26,817 nucleotides of DNA. Source: JAUNKE01 sp041784625. GTDB lineage: Bacteria > Bacillota > Clostridia > Peptostreptococcales > Filifactoraceae. Positions within the stretch are counted from its first letter, which is position 1, and every line of letters begins with the position of its first letter. A model generated the notes under the pieces. That model made no database searches, had not been told where the DNA came from, and was given only the letters and a program-made list of their open reading frames with translations. Positions 6,631 to 14,381 of the stretch are shown here, piece after piece. The stretch lies in assembly GCA_041784625.1 (NCBI GenBank), contig JBHBDS010000099.1, positions 1 through 26,817 of the forward strand, in the 5' to 3' direction. Both the position numbers and the translations under genes were made by a program.

Positions 6631-6975
6631 CTAGTCAGCGGGTTTTACAACGGTGAGAAGCATTTTGAAAGATTCTTTTGCCTTGAGTGCGTGGCGAATA
6701 TTCGCTGGCATGATGATGCACTCGCCTTTGCTTACGGTAAAAGTTTCTTCGCCGATGGTGATTTCGGCAACACCATCGAGAATCTGCACCATCGCATCTC
6801 CTGTAGAGGAATGGCCGCCGATTTCTTCGTCTTTGTACAGCGAGAATAACGTCACGATGAGATCGGAGCGTTTTACCAAAGTAATGCTCGCCACTTTATT
6901 TTCTTCATAGTCGATTTGCTCTGCCATATGAAATACTTCTGCCATTGGCATATGGCTGATAAATGATTTGCTCAT
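6631..6975 (-). CDS. Small cupin-domain protein 1
   Basis: A 114-residue single-domain cupin. The ATG at 6975 has AAAGGAG seven bases upstream and is preferred to an upstream in-frame start at 6999. Cupin motif 1 appears as GGHSSTGDAMVQILDG, with one His kept and Asp in the Glu position; motif 2 appears as GECIIMPANIRHAL, with its His. Part of a metal site is therefore possible but not the full canonical His2-Glu-His set. Cytoplasmic; no partner domain. It lies downstream of a paralogue and presumably forms one transcript with it under the palindrome-bearing promoter. The role is unknown; small cupins act as metal enzymes or ligand sensors. Confidence 0.82.
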   Translation of the reverse strand: MSKSFISHMPMAEVFHMAEQIDYEENKVASITLVKRSDLIVTLFSLYKDEEIGGHSSTGDAMVQILDGVAEITIGEETFTVSKGECIIMPANIRHALKAKESFKMLLTVVKPAD

Positions 6976-7070
6976 AAAAATCTCCTTTATTGGGGACAAA
7001 ACAGGCTGCTTTGTCGATGCATTGGAAGTATCGCTCTTTGGGATACTTGGGAAAATTGTTATCGGTTGTT

Positions 7071-7409
7071 TTATTGTGGTTCTTTGATGCTAGTTTGCAG
7101 CATCTTGCATGGAGTAAGTGCCAAGAGTGAATGCTCATCCTCCGGCGCCACAACGATCGTATCGCCAGCGTGAAGCAAACTCTTTTTGCCCTCGACAACA
7201 ACCTCCATCTCGCCTTCGAGCAGTGTGAACTGCTCCGTGTTTGGCGTTTGCTCTTCGGTGACTGCTTCGTCTTTGTCAAACGAAAACAAGACGATGCGAA
7301 TGCTTGGTGAATCGCAAATTGCTAGACTGATGACTCGGTTTTGTCGGTAGTCGATCAAGCTTGGAAGCTCAAAAATGCTTCCTTTTTTAATATTTTTGAA
7401 TCCTGCCAT
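7071..7409 (-). CDS. Small cupin-domain protein 2, metal site apparently lost
   Basis: A 112-residue paralogue of the cupin at 6631-6975, with the shared sequence frame (DYRQNRVISL, FSFDKDE, LEGEMEVVVEGK, HAGDTIVVAPEDEHSLLA). In motif 1 the His residues are replaced (TEEQTPNTEQFTLLEG), while the motif 2 His is kept, so a normal metal centre is unlikely. The ATG at 7409 has a strong AAAGGAGG upstream. The 95-base gap to the next gene contains two small inverted repeats (GACAAA/TTTGTC at 6995-7016; AAGTATC/GATACTT near 7024-7047), which might shape the mRNA. The function is unknown. The pairing with the Crp/Fnr regulator suggests a stress or redox response. Confidence 0.82.
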   Translation of the reverse strand: MAGFKNIKKGSIFELPSLIDYRQNRVISLAICDSPSIRIVLFSFDKDEAVTEEQTPNTEQFTLLEGEMEVVVEGKKSLLHAGDTIVVAPEDEHSLLALTPCKMLQTSIKEPQ

Positions 7410-7434
7410 GAGGACCTCCTTTACTTCTACCTAT

Positions 7435-7475
7435 ATATTATTCCCGAAAAATCAAAATTTCCATTGCCATGGCAA
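7435..7475 (-). promoter_or_regulatory. Cupin promoter with proposed operator copy 2
   Basis: On the minus strand a -10-like TAATAT lies at 7440-7435 without a good -35. The palindrome TTGCCATGGCAA spans 7464-7475. If transcription starts at about 7428, the palindrome is centred near -41.5, the classical class II activator position of Crp/Fnr proteins, which would explain the missing -35. The start site is predicted, not known. Confidence 0.5.
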
Positions 7476-7541
7476 CGAACCAAGGTTGAAAAATTGAGAG
7501 TTTTTTTGTAACCGTTTTTTTACGATTTGTCTAAGATAGTA

Positions 7542-7550
7542 TGGTATAAT
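7542..7550 (+). promoter_or_regulatory. Extended -10 promoter of the first glycosyltransferase
   Basis: TGGTATAAT gives a consensus TATAAT (7545-7550) with the upstream TG of an extended -10. There is no convincing -35. The transcript would begin near 7557 and carry a leader of about 210 bases. Confidence 0.55.
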
Positions 7551-7767
7551 ACTCTCTGAAATTGATGAGCTCTCGACAAGGTTTGGTGATGAATGAGCTG
7601 CAAAGCGATACAGTGGCGACATTTGCGATAGGATCACAACTTTTTGGGCGGCAAATCATTTCGTTATGCAAGAGATATTCATTTCAAAATAGATTATAGA
7701 CAAAAAAGATAAACAAATCGAAATAAGTTTTGCGTCGCATCAAATAGGATGTGACGATGGAGGAACG
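7551..7767 (+). other. Long 5' leader of the first glycosyltransferase gene
   Basis: No gene is seen in these 217 bases. A 9-bp hairpin (7733-7741 with 7748-7756, one G-U pair, six-base loop) ends two bases before the GGAGG at 7759. It could influence ribosome access. I do not recognise a known riboswitch class. Confidence 0.4.
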
Positions 7768-9504
7768 ATGAAGATATTGATTCTAACTTGTCGCTTTGGC
7801 AATGGGCATTATTCGGCGGCAAAGTCGATTCAACAAAAATTGATTAATAAATATGAGGGCGCTTATGCCGAGTCGGTGGATTTGCAGGATTTTTATCAGA
7901 TGAGTCCAAAGCGGATCGCCAAGGATTTTTTGCGTGAGTTGCAAAATTTTGCAAGATTCGGGGAGATGGAAGAAATTCCAGAGCTTGTGGAGCGTGAGTG
8001 GAGTAGCGATATCGAAGAGGTAAAAATCGTCGACGTGTTTGAGCTTGCTTATCCAGAGATCATCGACTATATCTACAAAATGTATAATCAGTTCGTGGAC
8101 AAGGGCGCAAAGCTGATGAATTATATGTACAAGCGATCGGACGAAAACAATCCGTCGGACAATGTGATGTTTGAAATTTTGTACAACCATGTGCTCGGCG
8201 CAGTGACCAAGCTGTTGTTCAAAGAAAATCCAGACATCATCATCTCGGCGTTTTCCATCTGCTCGGAGCTGATTTCGATTTACAAAAATCTTTCCGATAG
8301 TACGATTCCACTGATCACGGCGATCACCGACATTTATCCGCACAGCACGTGGATCAACGATCATACAGATTACTATCTCGTGGCCGTGGAAGAAACCAAG
8401 CAGCAATTGATTCAAAACGGCGTGGATGAGTCGAGCATTGCAGTGGTTGGTATGCCGCTGAGTCCGACTTTTGAAAATATGAAATACAAGTCGATGGACG
8501 AGCAAGACGATGCGCTGATGATTTCGCTGTACAAAGAGGCAGAGCGCCGTGCAAAACAAGAAGCAAAGACTGACGAAAAAAACATTACACACAGCGTGGA
8601 GGGAGCCGAAGTTGCTTCAACGGAAGAAGACCCAACAAAAAATACTTCAATAGAAAATTGTCCAACTGAATCGAAGAGCGGGACAAATGACCATATTTCG
8701 AGTGAAAAGCAAGAAAATAAATCAAATAAAGAAGTGATCATTGGCAACGCAGTGATACCATATGATTCGGGGAGAAATCAAGTTGCACCATACCATTTGC
8801 GTCCCGCTGCATCGATGAAAAATATGATTCGAAGCGAAATTTCGGCGATCAAATACAGCCTTTCGAATATGGGAACGGAAAATGCAAAAATCCATAAAAT
8901 CGAAAAAAACGAGCTTGTTGCAATGAAAAATCCTTATGAGCGGCGACTACTCATTATGGGTGGCGGACTAGGGATGGTTCCGAGCGATCCAGATTTTTAC
9001 AAGAGACTCAACAAAATTCAAAATCTCAAAACAACCGTCGTGATGGGTAAGAACAAAAGTCTATACGCTAAACTCAAGAATCGATACAAAAATGTGGAAG
9101 TGCTCGGCTTTGTTAGCAATGTGGACGAGTTGATGCAGCGCTCCGACCTTTTGCTCACCAAATCGGGTGGCCTGACCACTTTCGAGGCGATGTATGCGGA
9201 GCTTCCGATGGCGATTTTCAAACCATTTTTGGCACAAGAAGTCAGCAACGCCGAATTTGTGGTAAGCAATGGGCTGGGCATGGTGCTCGACGCAAAACTC
9301 AGCTCTGCCGAAAAAGAAATCGGCAACATCGCTGCACTGATCTTCGACCGAGAACGACTCTACGATATGAAGCAAAATATGCGAGCAATCGTCGGATCAA
9401 TTGAAGAAGACAAAATGCTCGACATCATCGAAAAACTGCGAATCGAATTGTCCGAAGAAGAGCAAAGGGAACATAAACTGCATAAGATCGCACGATTTGA
9501 GTAG
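7768..9504 (+). CDS. MGDG-synthase/UgtP-type glycosyltransferase with large polar inserts
   Basis: A 578-residue member of the family making mono- or diglycosyl-diacylglycerol at the inner face of the membrane. The N-terminal MGDG-synthase domain begins ILTCRFGNGHYSAAKSI and includes ITAITDIYPHSTWI. The C-terminal GT28 domain begins near residue 393 (RRLLIMGGGLGMVP), with LLTKSGGLTTFEAMYAELPM as the nucleotide-sugar binding site. The ATG has GGAGG four bases upstream. It is far longer than the usual 380-400 residues: about 45 extra residues near positions 42-90 and a 150-residue hydrophilic linker at about 240-390, rich in Glu, Lys, Ser, Asn and Thr. A shorter paralogue lies at 12429-13694. 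The sugar donor and acceptor are not determinable. Confidence 0.85.
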   Translation: MKILILTCRFGNGHYSAAKSIQQKLINKYEGAYAESVDLQDFYQMSPKRIAKDFLRELQNFARFGEMEEIPELVEREWSSDIEEVKIVDVFELAYPEIIDYIYKMYNQFVDKGAKLMNYMYKRSDENNPSDNVMFEILYNHVLGAVTKLLFKENPDIIISAFSICSELISIYKNLSDSTIPLITAITDIYPHSTWINDHTDYYLVAVEETKQQLIQNGVDESSIAVVGMPLSPTFENMKYKSMDEQDDALMISLYKEAERRAKQEAKTDEKNITHSVEGAEVASTEEDPTKNTSIENCPTESKSGTNDHISSEKQENKSNKEVIIGNAVIPYDSGRNQVAPYHLRPAASMKNMIRSEISAIKYSLSNMGTENAKIHKIEKNELVAMKNPYERRLLIMGGGLGMVPSDPDFYKRLNKIQNLKTTVVMGKNKSLYAKLKNRYKNVEVLGFVSNVDELMQRSDLLLTKSGGLTTFEAMYAELPMAIFKPFLAQEVSNAEFVVSNGLGMVLDAKLSSAEKEIGNIAALIFDRERLYDMKQNMRAIVGSIEEDKMLDIIEKLRIELSEEEQREHKLHKIARFE

Positions 9505-9593
9505 GAGGACGAAAAGAACTCATAAGAAAAGCGACAACCATTAGTAATTCGAAAAATAGGACTCTCAAAAAATTCATCCATAATATTAAATTG

Positions 9594-9626
9594 CTGCCCT
9601 GTCGAAGCGATACTCCGATGGGGCAG
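9594..9626. other. GC-rich hairpin downstream of the glycosyltransferase
   Basis: CTGCCCTGTCG (9594-9604) and CGATGGGGCAG (9616-9626) form an 11-bp stem with two G-U pairs and an 11-base loop. It lacks a following T run, so it is either a weak terminator or an mRNA-end structure. Confidence 0.45.
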
Positions 9627-9722
9627 GATTGTTTCTAGGGATAAGAAGCCGCCACTATGGCAAAAAAAATACTTAGCTAGTATGGACTTTTTTGACTTAG
9701 ATAAAATGTATACCAAAAATAG

Positions 9723-9761
9723 AAAACTGTCTTCCAATATTTTCTGGGAAAGACAGTTTTT
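9723..9761. terminator. Bidirectional terminator between glycosyltransferase and restriction gene
   Basis: AAAACTGTCTTCC (9723-9735) pairs with GGAAAGACAGTTTT (9747-9760) with one bulged base, and T runs leave both arms. It lies 21 bases after the restriction gene's stop on the minus strand. Confidence 0.75.
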
Positions 9762-9781
9762 GTTCAAAATCGTGCAAGACA

Positions 9782-10960
9782 CTATGATTTTTCTATTTCC
9801 TTTGCAAATCGAATGAATTTTTCGATCGTCCAGATACGATCTTGGCGATCCTTTGGATAAGAAGAAATATAGGTGCGTGGGACTACCAAGATAATCTTTT
9901 CGGATTGCATCTCATCCATTTGAGCAGGTGAAATGCCTTGCTGTAGCGTACAAAGATACTTTGTTTTGTCTCTTAAGCGATCTGCCTCATTCAAAACTTG
10001 CCTCCATCGATCCTTGCATGTAGTTTTTGCTGCAAGCAAAATTAGTTTTTCATCTGAAAAAGATAAATCATGGTACGCCTCTTGTGATGGAAAGATGAAA
10101 TCCGGTTTCTTGTTACCTTCAGTGACTGATTGAGAGGAAAAAAGTAAATTGTTCCCCAGAAACAATGCGGATAAGTGATGTTCTAAACTTTTTCCAGCTC
10201 GGCTTTTTCTACGATTTAATACAGCATTTGCAGTATGGACAAAAGCATCGACAGAAGAGAATCCCTTTGAAATCATCTCCCCATAACGCGCAAATTCGAT
10301 GGCTCGAAACAATTTATACTCCATTTCGGTCCATTCGATTAGTTTTTTGTCAGGGTTAGTCCTTATATATTCGGCGTGATTGTATATCTTATCCTGAATT
10401 ACTCTAGCAGTCAGAGACATCGTTTCAGAGGGTGGGAAATCTGACTCCAACTTATCTATAAACTTTTCAAATTCGATTTTTTCTAAGGATTCGAAGTTAA
10501 ATACTTTTGTGCTGATAAGCGCATTGGTCTCGGTAGGAGAGAGCCCGAATGCATCAAGGAACTGGTTTATTTCGTTGTCGGAATTCAGGATAAAACCCCT
10601 GTAATAATCGGCTTCTATTTTTGTTAATATGAATAGTGCTCCTGTATACTCTGGCCTTAGATATGGAAATCCTCTGCCAAAATTTGTCATTCGATACTCA
10701 TTTCGTGTTCCTTGGCCGTAATAGATAAATCGAGTATCTGTTTCTACTCCATCGTGCCATAGAATTTTCACCCATCGGTCTTTGTTTTGTCCTTTTTCGC
10801 CTGGAATGTCAAACAAGATTGGAATAGCACGCTTTGAGATATGGATGCCAGCTTGGTGAGCTCCAGTTAATCCAGTATCGTTGGCCGACAAAAATTTGCA
10901 AAAAGATTCTTTTCCAGAAAGAACGGACTGAATTGCTTCTGAGGCTATACTATTCTGCAT
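9782..10960 (-). CDS. EcoRII-like type II restriction endonuclease
   Basis: A 392-residue protein close in length to R.EcoRII (about 400). The N-terminal part (about 1-170) would be the effector DNA-binding domain (GFPYLRPEYTGALFIL). The C-terminal catalytic domain carries the nuclease core KPDFIF (285-290) and LLAAKTTCKDRWRQVLNEAD (309-328), which I recognise as the EcoRII signature with its catalytic Lys/Arg cluster. The family cleaves at CCWGG and often needs two sites. That specificity is inferred here. The ATG at 10960 directly abuts the methyltransferase stop codon, with GGGAG inside the methyltransferase tail, so expression follows the protective enzyme. Confidence 0.88.
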   Translation of the reverse strand: MQNSIASEAIQSVLSGKESFCKFLSANDTGLTGAHQAGIHISKRAIPILFDIPGEKGQNKDRWVKILWHDGVETDTRFIYYGQGTRNEYRMTNFGRGFPYLRPEYTGALFILTKIEADYYRGFILNSDNEINQFLDAFGLSPTETNALISTKVFNFESLEKIEFEKFIDKLESDFPPSETMSLTARVIQDKIYNHAEYIRTNPDKKLIEWTEMEYKLFRAIEFARYGEMISKGFSSVDAFVHTANAVLNRRKSRAGKSLEHHLSALFLGNNLLFSSQSVTEGNKKPDFIFPSQEAYHDLSFSDEKLILLAAKTTCKDRWRQVLNEADRLRDKTKYLCTLQQGISPAQMDEMQSEKIILVVPRTYISSYPKDRQDRIWTIEKFIRFAKEIEKS

Positions 10961-12112
10961 TTAGCTTACTCTCCCTTCTAGCTCAGAGACTTGACTCTGA
11001 GTTTCTAATTCTGTCAATTTTGAAATGACAAGACGAGCAACCTCTTGAATGAGAGGGACGACTACAGAATTTCCGAACTGTTTATATGCTTGAGTATCCG
11101 AAACGACGATGTGAAAATCTTCGGGGAAACCTTGCAAACGAGCACATTCTCGTGGGGTCAACTTCCGAGGATTCTTTCCTTGTTGCTCGATAAGAATTTC
11201 GGAGCCATCTTTATAGTATCTTGCGCTGATCGTTCTGCTGATTCCATCCAATGGTGCCATTCCATATCCAAACCCATTTCCAGCTGCTTTGTGTTTGGCA
11301 GCGTAGTTTTGCAAATAGCTCCAAAGCTTATCCGACAAAGTGTATTTCTCGGGCACATTTTTCTCCAAAATATCACGGATTACTGGTTGCTTTGATTTTT
11401 TTTGTAGATCAAAAGCAAAATCGACATTATTGCCGAATCTTTCTCGGTCAAATCCGACGATAATAATTCGCTCACGATGTTGGGGAACGAAGTTTTTCCC
11501 ATCCAAAACTTGATAAAAAATTTGGTAGTTCAAATCCTCGAGGGATTCTCTTATGATCTCAAAAGTGCGCCCTCTATCATGACTGATGAGATTCTTAACA
11601 TTTTCGAGCATAAAAGCCTTTGGTCGCTTTGCTTTAATAATCCGACACACATCAAAAAATAATGTGCCTTGTGTTTTGTCTTCGAACCCTGTCGAATAGC
11701 CCATGCTTTGTTTTTTTGAAACGCCTGCAATCGAAAATGGCTGACAAGGGAATCCTGCGAGCAAAATATCATGTTCTGGAATAGTTTCTTCGTGGACTTT
11801 TGTTATGTCATCATCAGGCTGAATCCCAAAATTGAGAAAATACGTTTGTCTACAATATTTGTCCCATTCATTTGCATAAACGCACTTTGCACCTGCAGCA
11901 GAATATGCGATATGCATTCCGCCGATCCCTGCGAATAAATCGATAAAAGTGTATTGTTCAGGGGAGTGCTTTTGGAAAGCATCGGGCTTTATTAGCATTT
12001 GCCTAATGGCATTAGAAACACTTTCTTGAAGAGATTGACCTTTTTCGATGGAGTATTCGGAAAGTGCTTCATAAACGGCATCCTCCATTCGTATATGAAC
12101 TTGTTTTGGCAT
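10961..12112 (-). CDS. DNA (cytosine-5) methyltransferase with N-terminal ribbon-helix-helix domain
   Basis: A 383-residue protein from the ATG at 12112 (AAGGAGG five bases upstream); the frame extends 18 codons further but without a site. C5-methyltransferase motifs are in order: I FIDLFAGIGGMHIA (56-69), IV GFPCQPFSIAG (120-130) with the catalytic Cys, VI ENVKNL (170-175), VIII QHRERIIIVGF (211-221), and IX/X PRECARLQGFPEDF and FGNSVVVPL near the end. The first roughly 45 residues (VHIRMEDAVYEALSEYSIEK, then QSLQESVSNAIRQMLI) look like a ribbon-helix-helix DNA-binding domain. Other EcoRII/SsoII-type methyltransferases repress their own genes through an N-terminal DNA-binding domain, so this one may do so by another fold. 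It modifies the site cut by the adjacent nuclease. Confidence 0.9.
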   Translation of the reverse strand: MPKQVHIRMEDAVYEALSEYSIEKGQSLQESVSNAIRQMLIKPDAFQKHSPEQYTFIDLFAGIGGMHIAYSAAGAKCVYANEWDKYCRQTYFLNFGIQPDDDITKVHEETIPEHDILLAGFPCQPFSIAGVSKKQSMGYSTGFEDKTQGTLFFDVCRIIKAKRPKAFMLENVKNLISHDRGRTFEIIRESLEDLNYQIFYQVLDGKNFVPQHRERIIIVGFDRERFGNNVDFAFDLQKKSKQPVIRDILEKNVPEKYTLSDKLWSYLQNYAAKHKAAGNGFGYGMAPLDGISRTISARYYKDGSEILIEQQGKNPRKLTPRECARLQGFPEDFHIVVSDTQAYKQFGNSVVVPLIQEVARLVISKLTELETQSQVSELEGRVS

Positions 12113-12137
12113 AGCAACCTCCTTGTTCTTTAAGGGG

Positions 12138-12166
12138 ATTATAGCATATCGGATTCGATTGAGCAA
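12138..12166 (-). promoter_or_regulatory. Promoter of the restriction-modification operon with possible operator
   Basis: On the minus strand TTGCTC (12166-12161) and TATAAT (12143-12138) are 17 bases apart, with a TG one base before the -10. The spacer contains the inverted repeat ATCG-AATC-CGAT, a candidate site for the methyltransferase's own ribbon-helix-helix domain. The transcript start would be near 12131. Confidence 0.6.
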
Positions 12167-12428
12167 TAAAACGGGAAAGAAAATGTACCATATTTTTCCC
12201 TCTACTAATACAACGGTATCTGGGTATTTTATTAAATTGACTGCGGGAAAAAGACACTTTCGACAATTTGTGTGACTATCGCAAAATGGTTACAAAATCG
12301 AGATTTTTTGTTACCGATTATTCATAAAACATTAATATATTGTTTCGATTTTTTTAAGATTTTACTCTTACAATGAGTTACAGTAGAAAAAATTTCTATG
12401 GGATTCGAAAAATTGTTTGAGGTGCGAT
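12167..12428. other. Intergenic control region between methyltransferase and second glycosyltransferase
   Basis: No gene is seen. It holds a GGGAAA...TTTCCC inverted repeat (about 12173-12202) and, at 12288-12316, GGTTACAAAA inverted to TTTTGTTACC. The latter half resembles a sequence before the first glycosyltransferase (TTTTTTGTAACCG, 7502-7514). Possible -10 boxes for the second glycosyltransferase are TAATAT at 12333 and TACAAT near 12370. Confidence 0.4.
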
Positions 12429-13694
12429 ATGAAAATAATAATTCTAACCGCAAAATTTGGGATGGGGCACTATTCAGCTGCTAAAGCAATCGAAAAGAAA
12501 ATAAAATCAACATATGCTTTGGATACGGTAAAATTGATCGACATGGTGGAGTATATGCATGGCGATTATGCCAATCCGATTTACAACCTATACAGTCTGT
12601 TTATTGAATATGGGAGCAAATTATACAATCTAGCGTACAAAAAGGCGGTGGAAAGCACCGAGGGAAATGGCGCATTGAAGTTGGCACACAAATATTTGCT
12701 CGATAGCGTAGAAAAAATTATTCGAAACGAAAAACCGGACATCATCGTTTCAACCTATTCCATCAGCTCGGAATTGGTTTCGACCTGTAAGAGAAAAAAC
12801 AATTCAAACTATCAATTGATAACCGTCATCACCGATGTGAAACCGCATTACACATGGGTCAACGAGGGCACCGACGCATATCTCGTAGCAGATGAAAAAA
12901 CGAAGGAGTATCTGCTCGCAATGGGCGTTGAGCAGCCGATATATATTACAGGGATTCCAGTGTCGGAGGAATTTGAAAAGTGCCAGCCTAAGGGAGAATT
13001 TTTGCCGCAAAATGCAAAGAATGTAATCGCAAACGGTTCAATAGCGCACGCAGAATTTTGCGGACAAAAACCTTCGAATCACAACATTGTGTCTCAGATT
13101 AATCTAGCACAATGCAATTATTCGAGCACAAAGTATATCGCACCGCAAGAAGAAATCAAAACAAAGCGATTGCTCATTATGGGCGGCGGACTCGGGATGA
13201 TCCCGCAGGATAAAGATTTCTACCAATCGCTCAGTCAGATGGAAAATCTTCAGGTTACCGTGATTACAGGAAAGAATAAAAAGCTGTACAAAAAATTGCA
13301 AAATAAATTTGAGAATATCGAAGTGCTTGGCTACAGCCGTGAAATTCCGACATTGATGAGAGAAGCGGATCTGCTTCTGACCAAAGCGGGAGGAATTACT
13401 ACTTTTGAAGCGATTTACTCGCATTTGCCGATGCTGATCTTCAAACCTTTTTTGGAGCAAGAAAGCAGCAATGCAAATTTTATTCAAGAGAAAAATATCG
13501 GTTGGGTAACAAATAGCGGATTGGAAGAGGCGAGCGAAATTTTGCCTATGATACAGGATTTACTTTCCTCCAGCGAAAAAATTAGCCTTGCAAAAGAAAA
13601 TATGCAAGAAATTCGTAGCAAGCTCAATAGCGATTGCATCAAAGAAATTATCGAGAGGGAGAGGGGACGATCTTCAAATTTGAAATCGGCGTAG
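12429..13694 (+). CDS. MGDG-synthase/UgtP-type glycosyltransferase, shorter paralogue
   Basis: A 421-residue paralogue of the protein encoded at 7768-9504. Both share the N-terminal glycolipid-synthase domain (AKFGMGHYSAAKAIEKK; TVITDVKPHYTWVN) and the GT28 domain (RLLIMGGGLGMIPQDKDFY; LLTKAGGITTFEAIYSHLPM). The ATG at 12429 is preceded by GAGGTG; a TTG at 12417 is in frame but less likely. A linker of about 65 polar residues separates the domains, shorter than in the paralogue. Three genes follow with small gaps: this one, the deacetylase and the membrane protein. Its likely role is transfer of a sugar to diacylglycerol or a glycosyl-diacylglycerol at the cytoplasmic membrane face. Confidence 0.87.
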   Translation: MKIIILTAKFGMGHYSAAKAIEKKIKSTYALDTVKLIDMVEYMHGDYANPIYNLYSLFIEYGSKLYNLAYKKAVESTEGNGALKLAHKYLLDSVEKIIRNEKPDIIVSTYSISSELVSTCKRKNNSNYQLITVITDVKPHYTWVNEGTDAYLVADEKTKEYLLAMGVEQPIYITGIPVSEEFEKCQPKGEFLPQNAKNVIANGSIAHAEFCGQKPSNHNIVSQINLAQCNYSSTKYIAPQEEIKTKRLLIMGGGLGMIPQDKDFYQSLSQMENLQVTVITGKNKKLYKKLQNKFENIEVLGYSREIPTLMREADLLLTKAGGITTFEAIYSHLPMLIFKPFLEQESSNANFIQEKNIGWVTNSGLEEASEILPMIQDLLSSSEKISLAKENMQEIRSKLNSDCIKEIIERERGRSSNLKSA

Positions 13695-13697
13695 TAT

Positions 13698-14378
13698 ATG
13701 AAAATTTTACTGATCTTGTTGGGCGTAGCAGGACTCATATGGGCTGTATACGCATTGATCCCAACAGTTTATTATAAATGGATCTATCCGAGAAGGTACA
13801 AAGTGGAGAAAAAACTTCGCTTGACCTTCGACGATGGGCCGGATGAAATCTACACCGAGCAGCTACTTCGCCTGCTACGACTTCATCGAATCAAAGCAAT
13901 CTTTTTTGTCGTGGCAGAAAAGGCAGAAAAATATCCCGAGATCATAGAACAAATTGTTTCGGAAGGTCATGAAATCGGACTTCATTGCAATTCTCACCAC
14001 AAAGCGCTGTTCCAAACGCCAGCGCAAATTGAGAGGGACATCGCACAAGGATTAGAGACGCTGAGCACTCTAGGAGTTACGCCGAAGTATTATCGACCGC
14101 CGCATGGATATGTGAACTTGCCGATGCTGCAGCAGATCAAAAAGCATAACCTTTCGCTTCTGTTGTGGAATGTTCTGCCAAGAGACTGGATGGGCAAGAG
14201 CTCGGATGAGATTTTTTGGGCGATGCTAAGAGATGGATCCGAGGGCGGCATCATTTGCCTGCATGACTCGGGCGTCGGCACTGGAGGAGAAATTCATGCG
14301 CCAAAAGAGATGATTCAGTCGCTCAAAAAATTTATCCCATTTATGGAAATGAACGGCTACTATTTTGGAGAGGGGTAG
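13698..14378 (+). CDS. Membrane-anchored NodB-type polysaccharide deacetylase
   Basis: A 226-residue protein with one N-terminal hydrophobic segment (about 2-24, signal anchor) and a NodB domain. Motif 1 TFDDGPD (43-49) supplies the catalytic Asp and metal Asp; motif 2 is His96 and His100 (LHCNSHHK) for the metal; RPPHG is motif 3; LLLWNVLPRDW is motif 4; and CLHDSG is the last His motif. Such enzymes remove acetyl groups from N-acetylglucosamine in peptidoglycan or other envelope glycans, outside the membrane. It starts three bases after the glycosyltransferase stop without a clear Shine-Dalgarno. The operon position hints that the glycan or glycolipid made by the neighbour may be its substrate. 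Confidence 0.85.
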   Translation: MKILLILLGVAGLIWAVYALIPTVYYKWIYPRRYKVEKKLRLTFDDGPDEIYTEQLLRLLRLHRIKAIFFVVAEKAEKYPEIIEQIVSEGHEIGLHCNSHHKALFQTPAQIERDIAQGLETLSTLGVTPKYYRPPHGYVNLPMLQQIKKHNLSLLLWNVLPRDWMGKSSDEIFWAMLRDGSEGGIICLHDSGVGTGGEIHAPKEMIQSLKKFIPFMEMNGYYFGEG

Positions 14379-14381
14379 GCG

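Noticed and set aside
7551..7767. Known riboswitch (such as c-di-GMP) in the glycosyltransferase leader
   Set aside because: I could not match the conserved cores of classes I know; only a short hairpin is certain.
7783..8592. Long minus-strand frame (269 codons) opposite the first glycosyltransferase
   Set aside because: Antisense to the conserved N-terminal domain of the glycosyltransferase; composition is atypical.
9360..9782. Minus-strand frame of 140 codons between the glycosyltransferase and the restriction gene
   Set aside because: Most of it is antisense to the well-supported glycosyltransferase and the terminator; the Ser/Phe/Cys-rich composition is typical of a shadow frame.
9782..12112. 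Mobile element carrying the restriction-modification genes
   Set aside because: I found no transposase, integrase or flanking direct repeats by eye, so only the inference of insertion between paralogues is kept.
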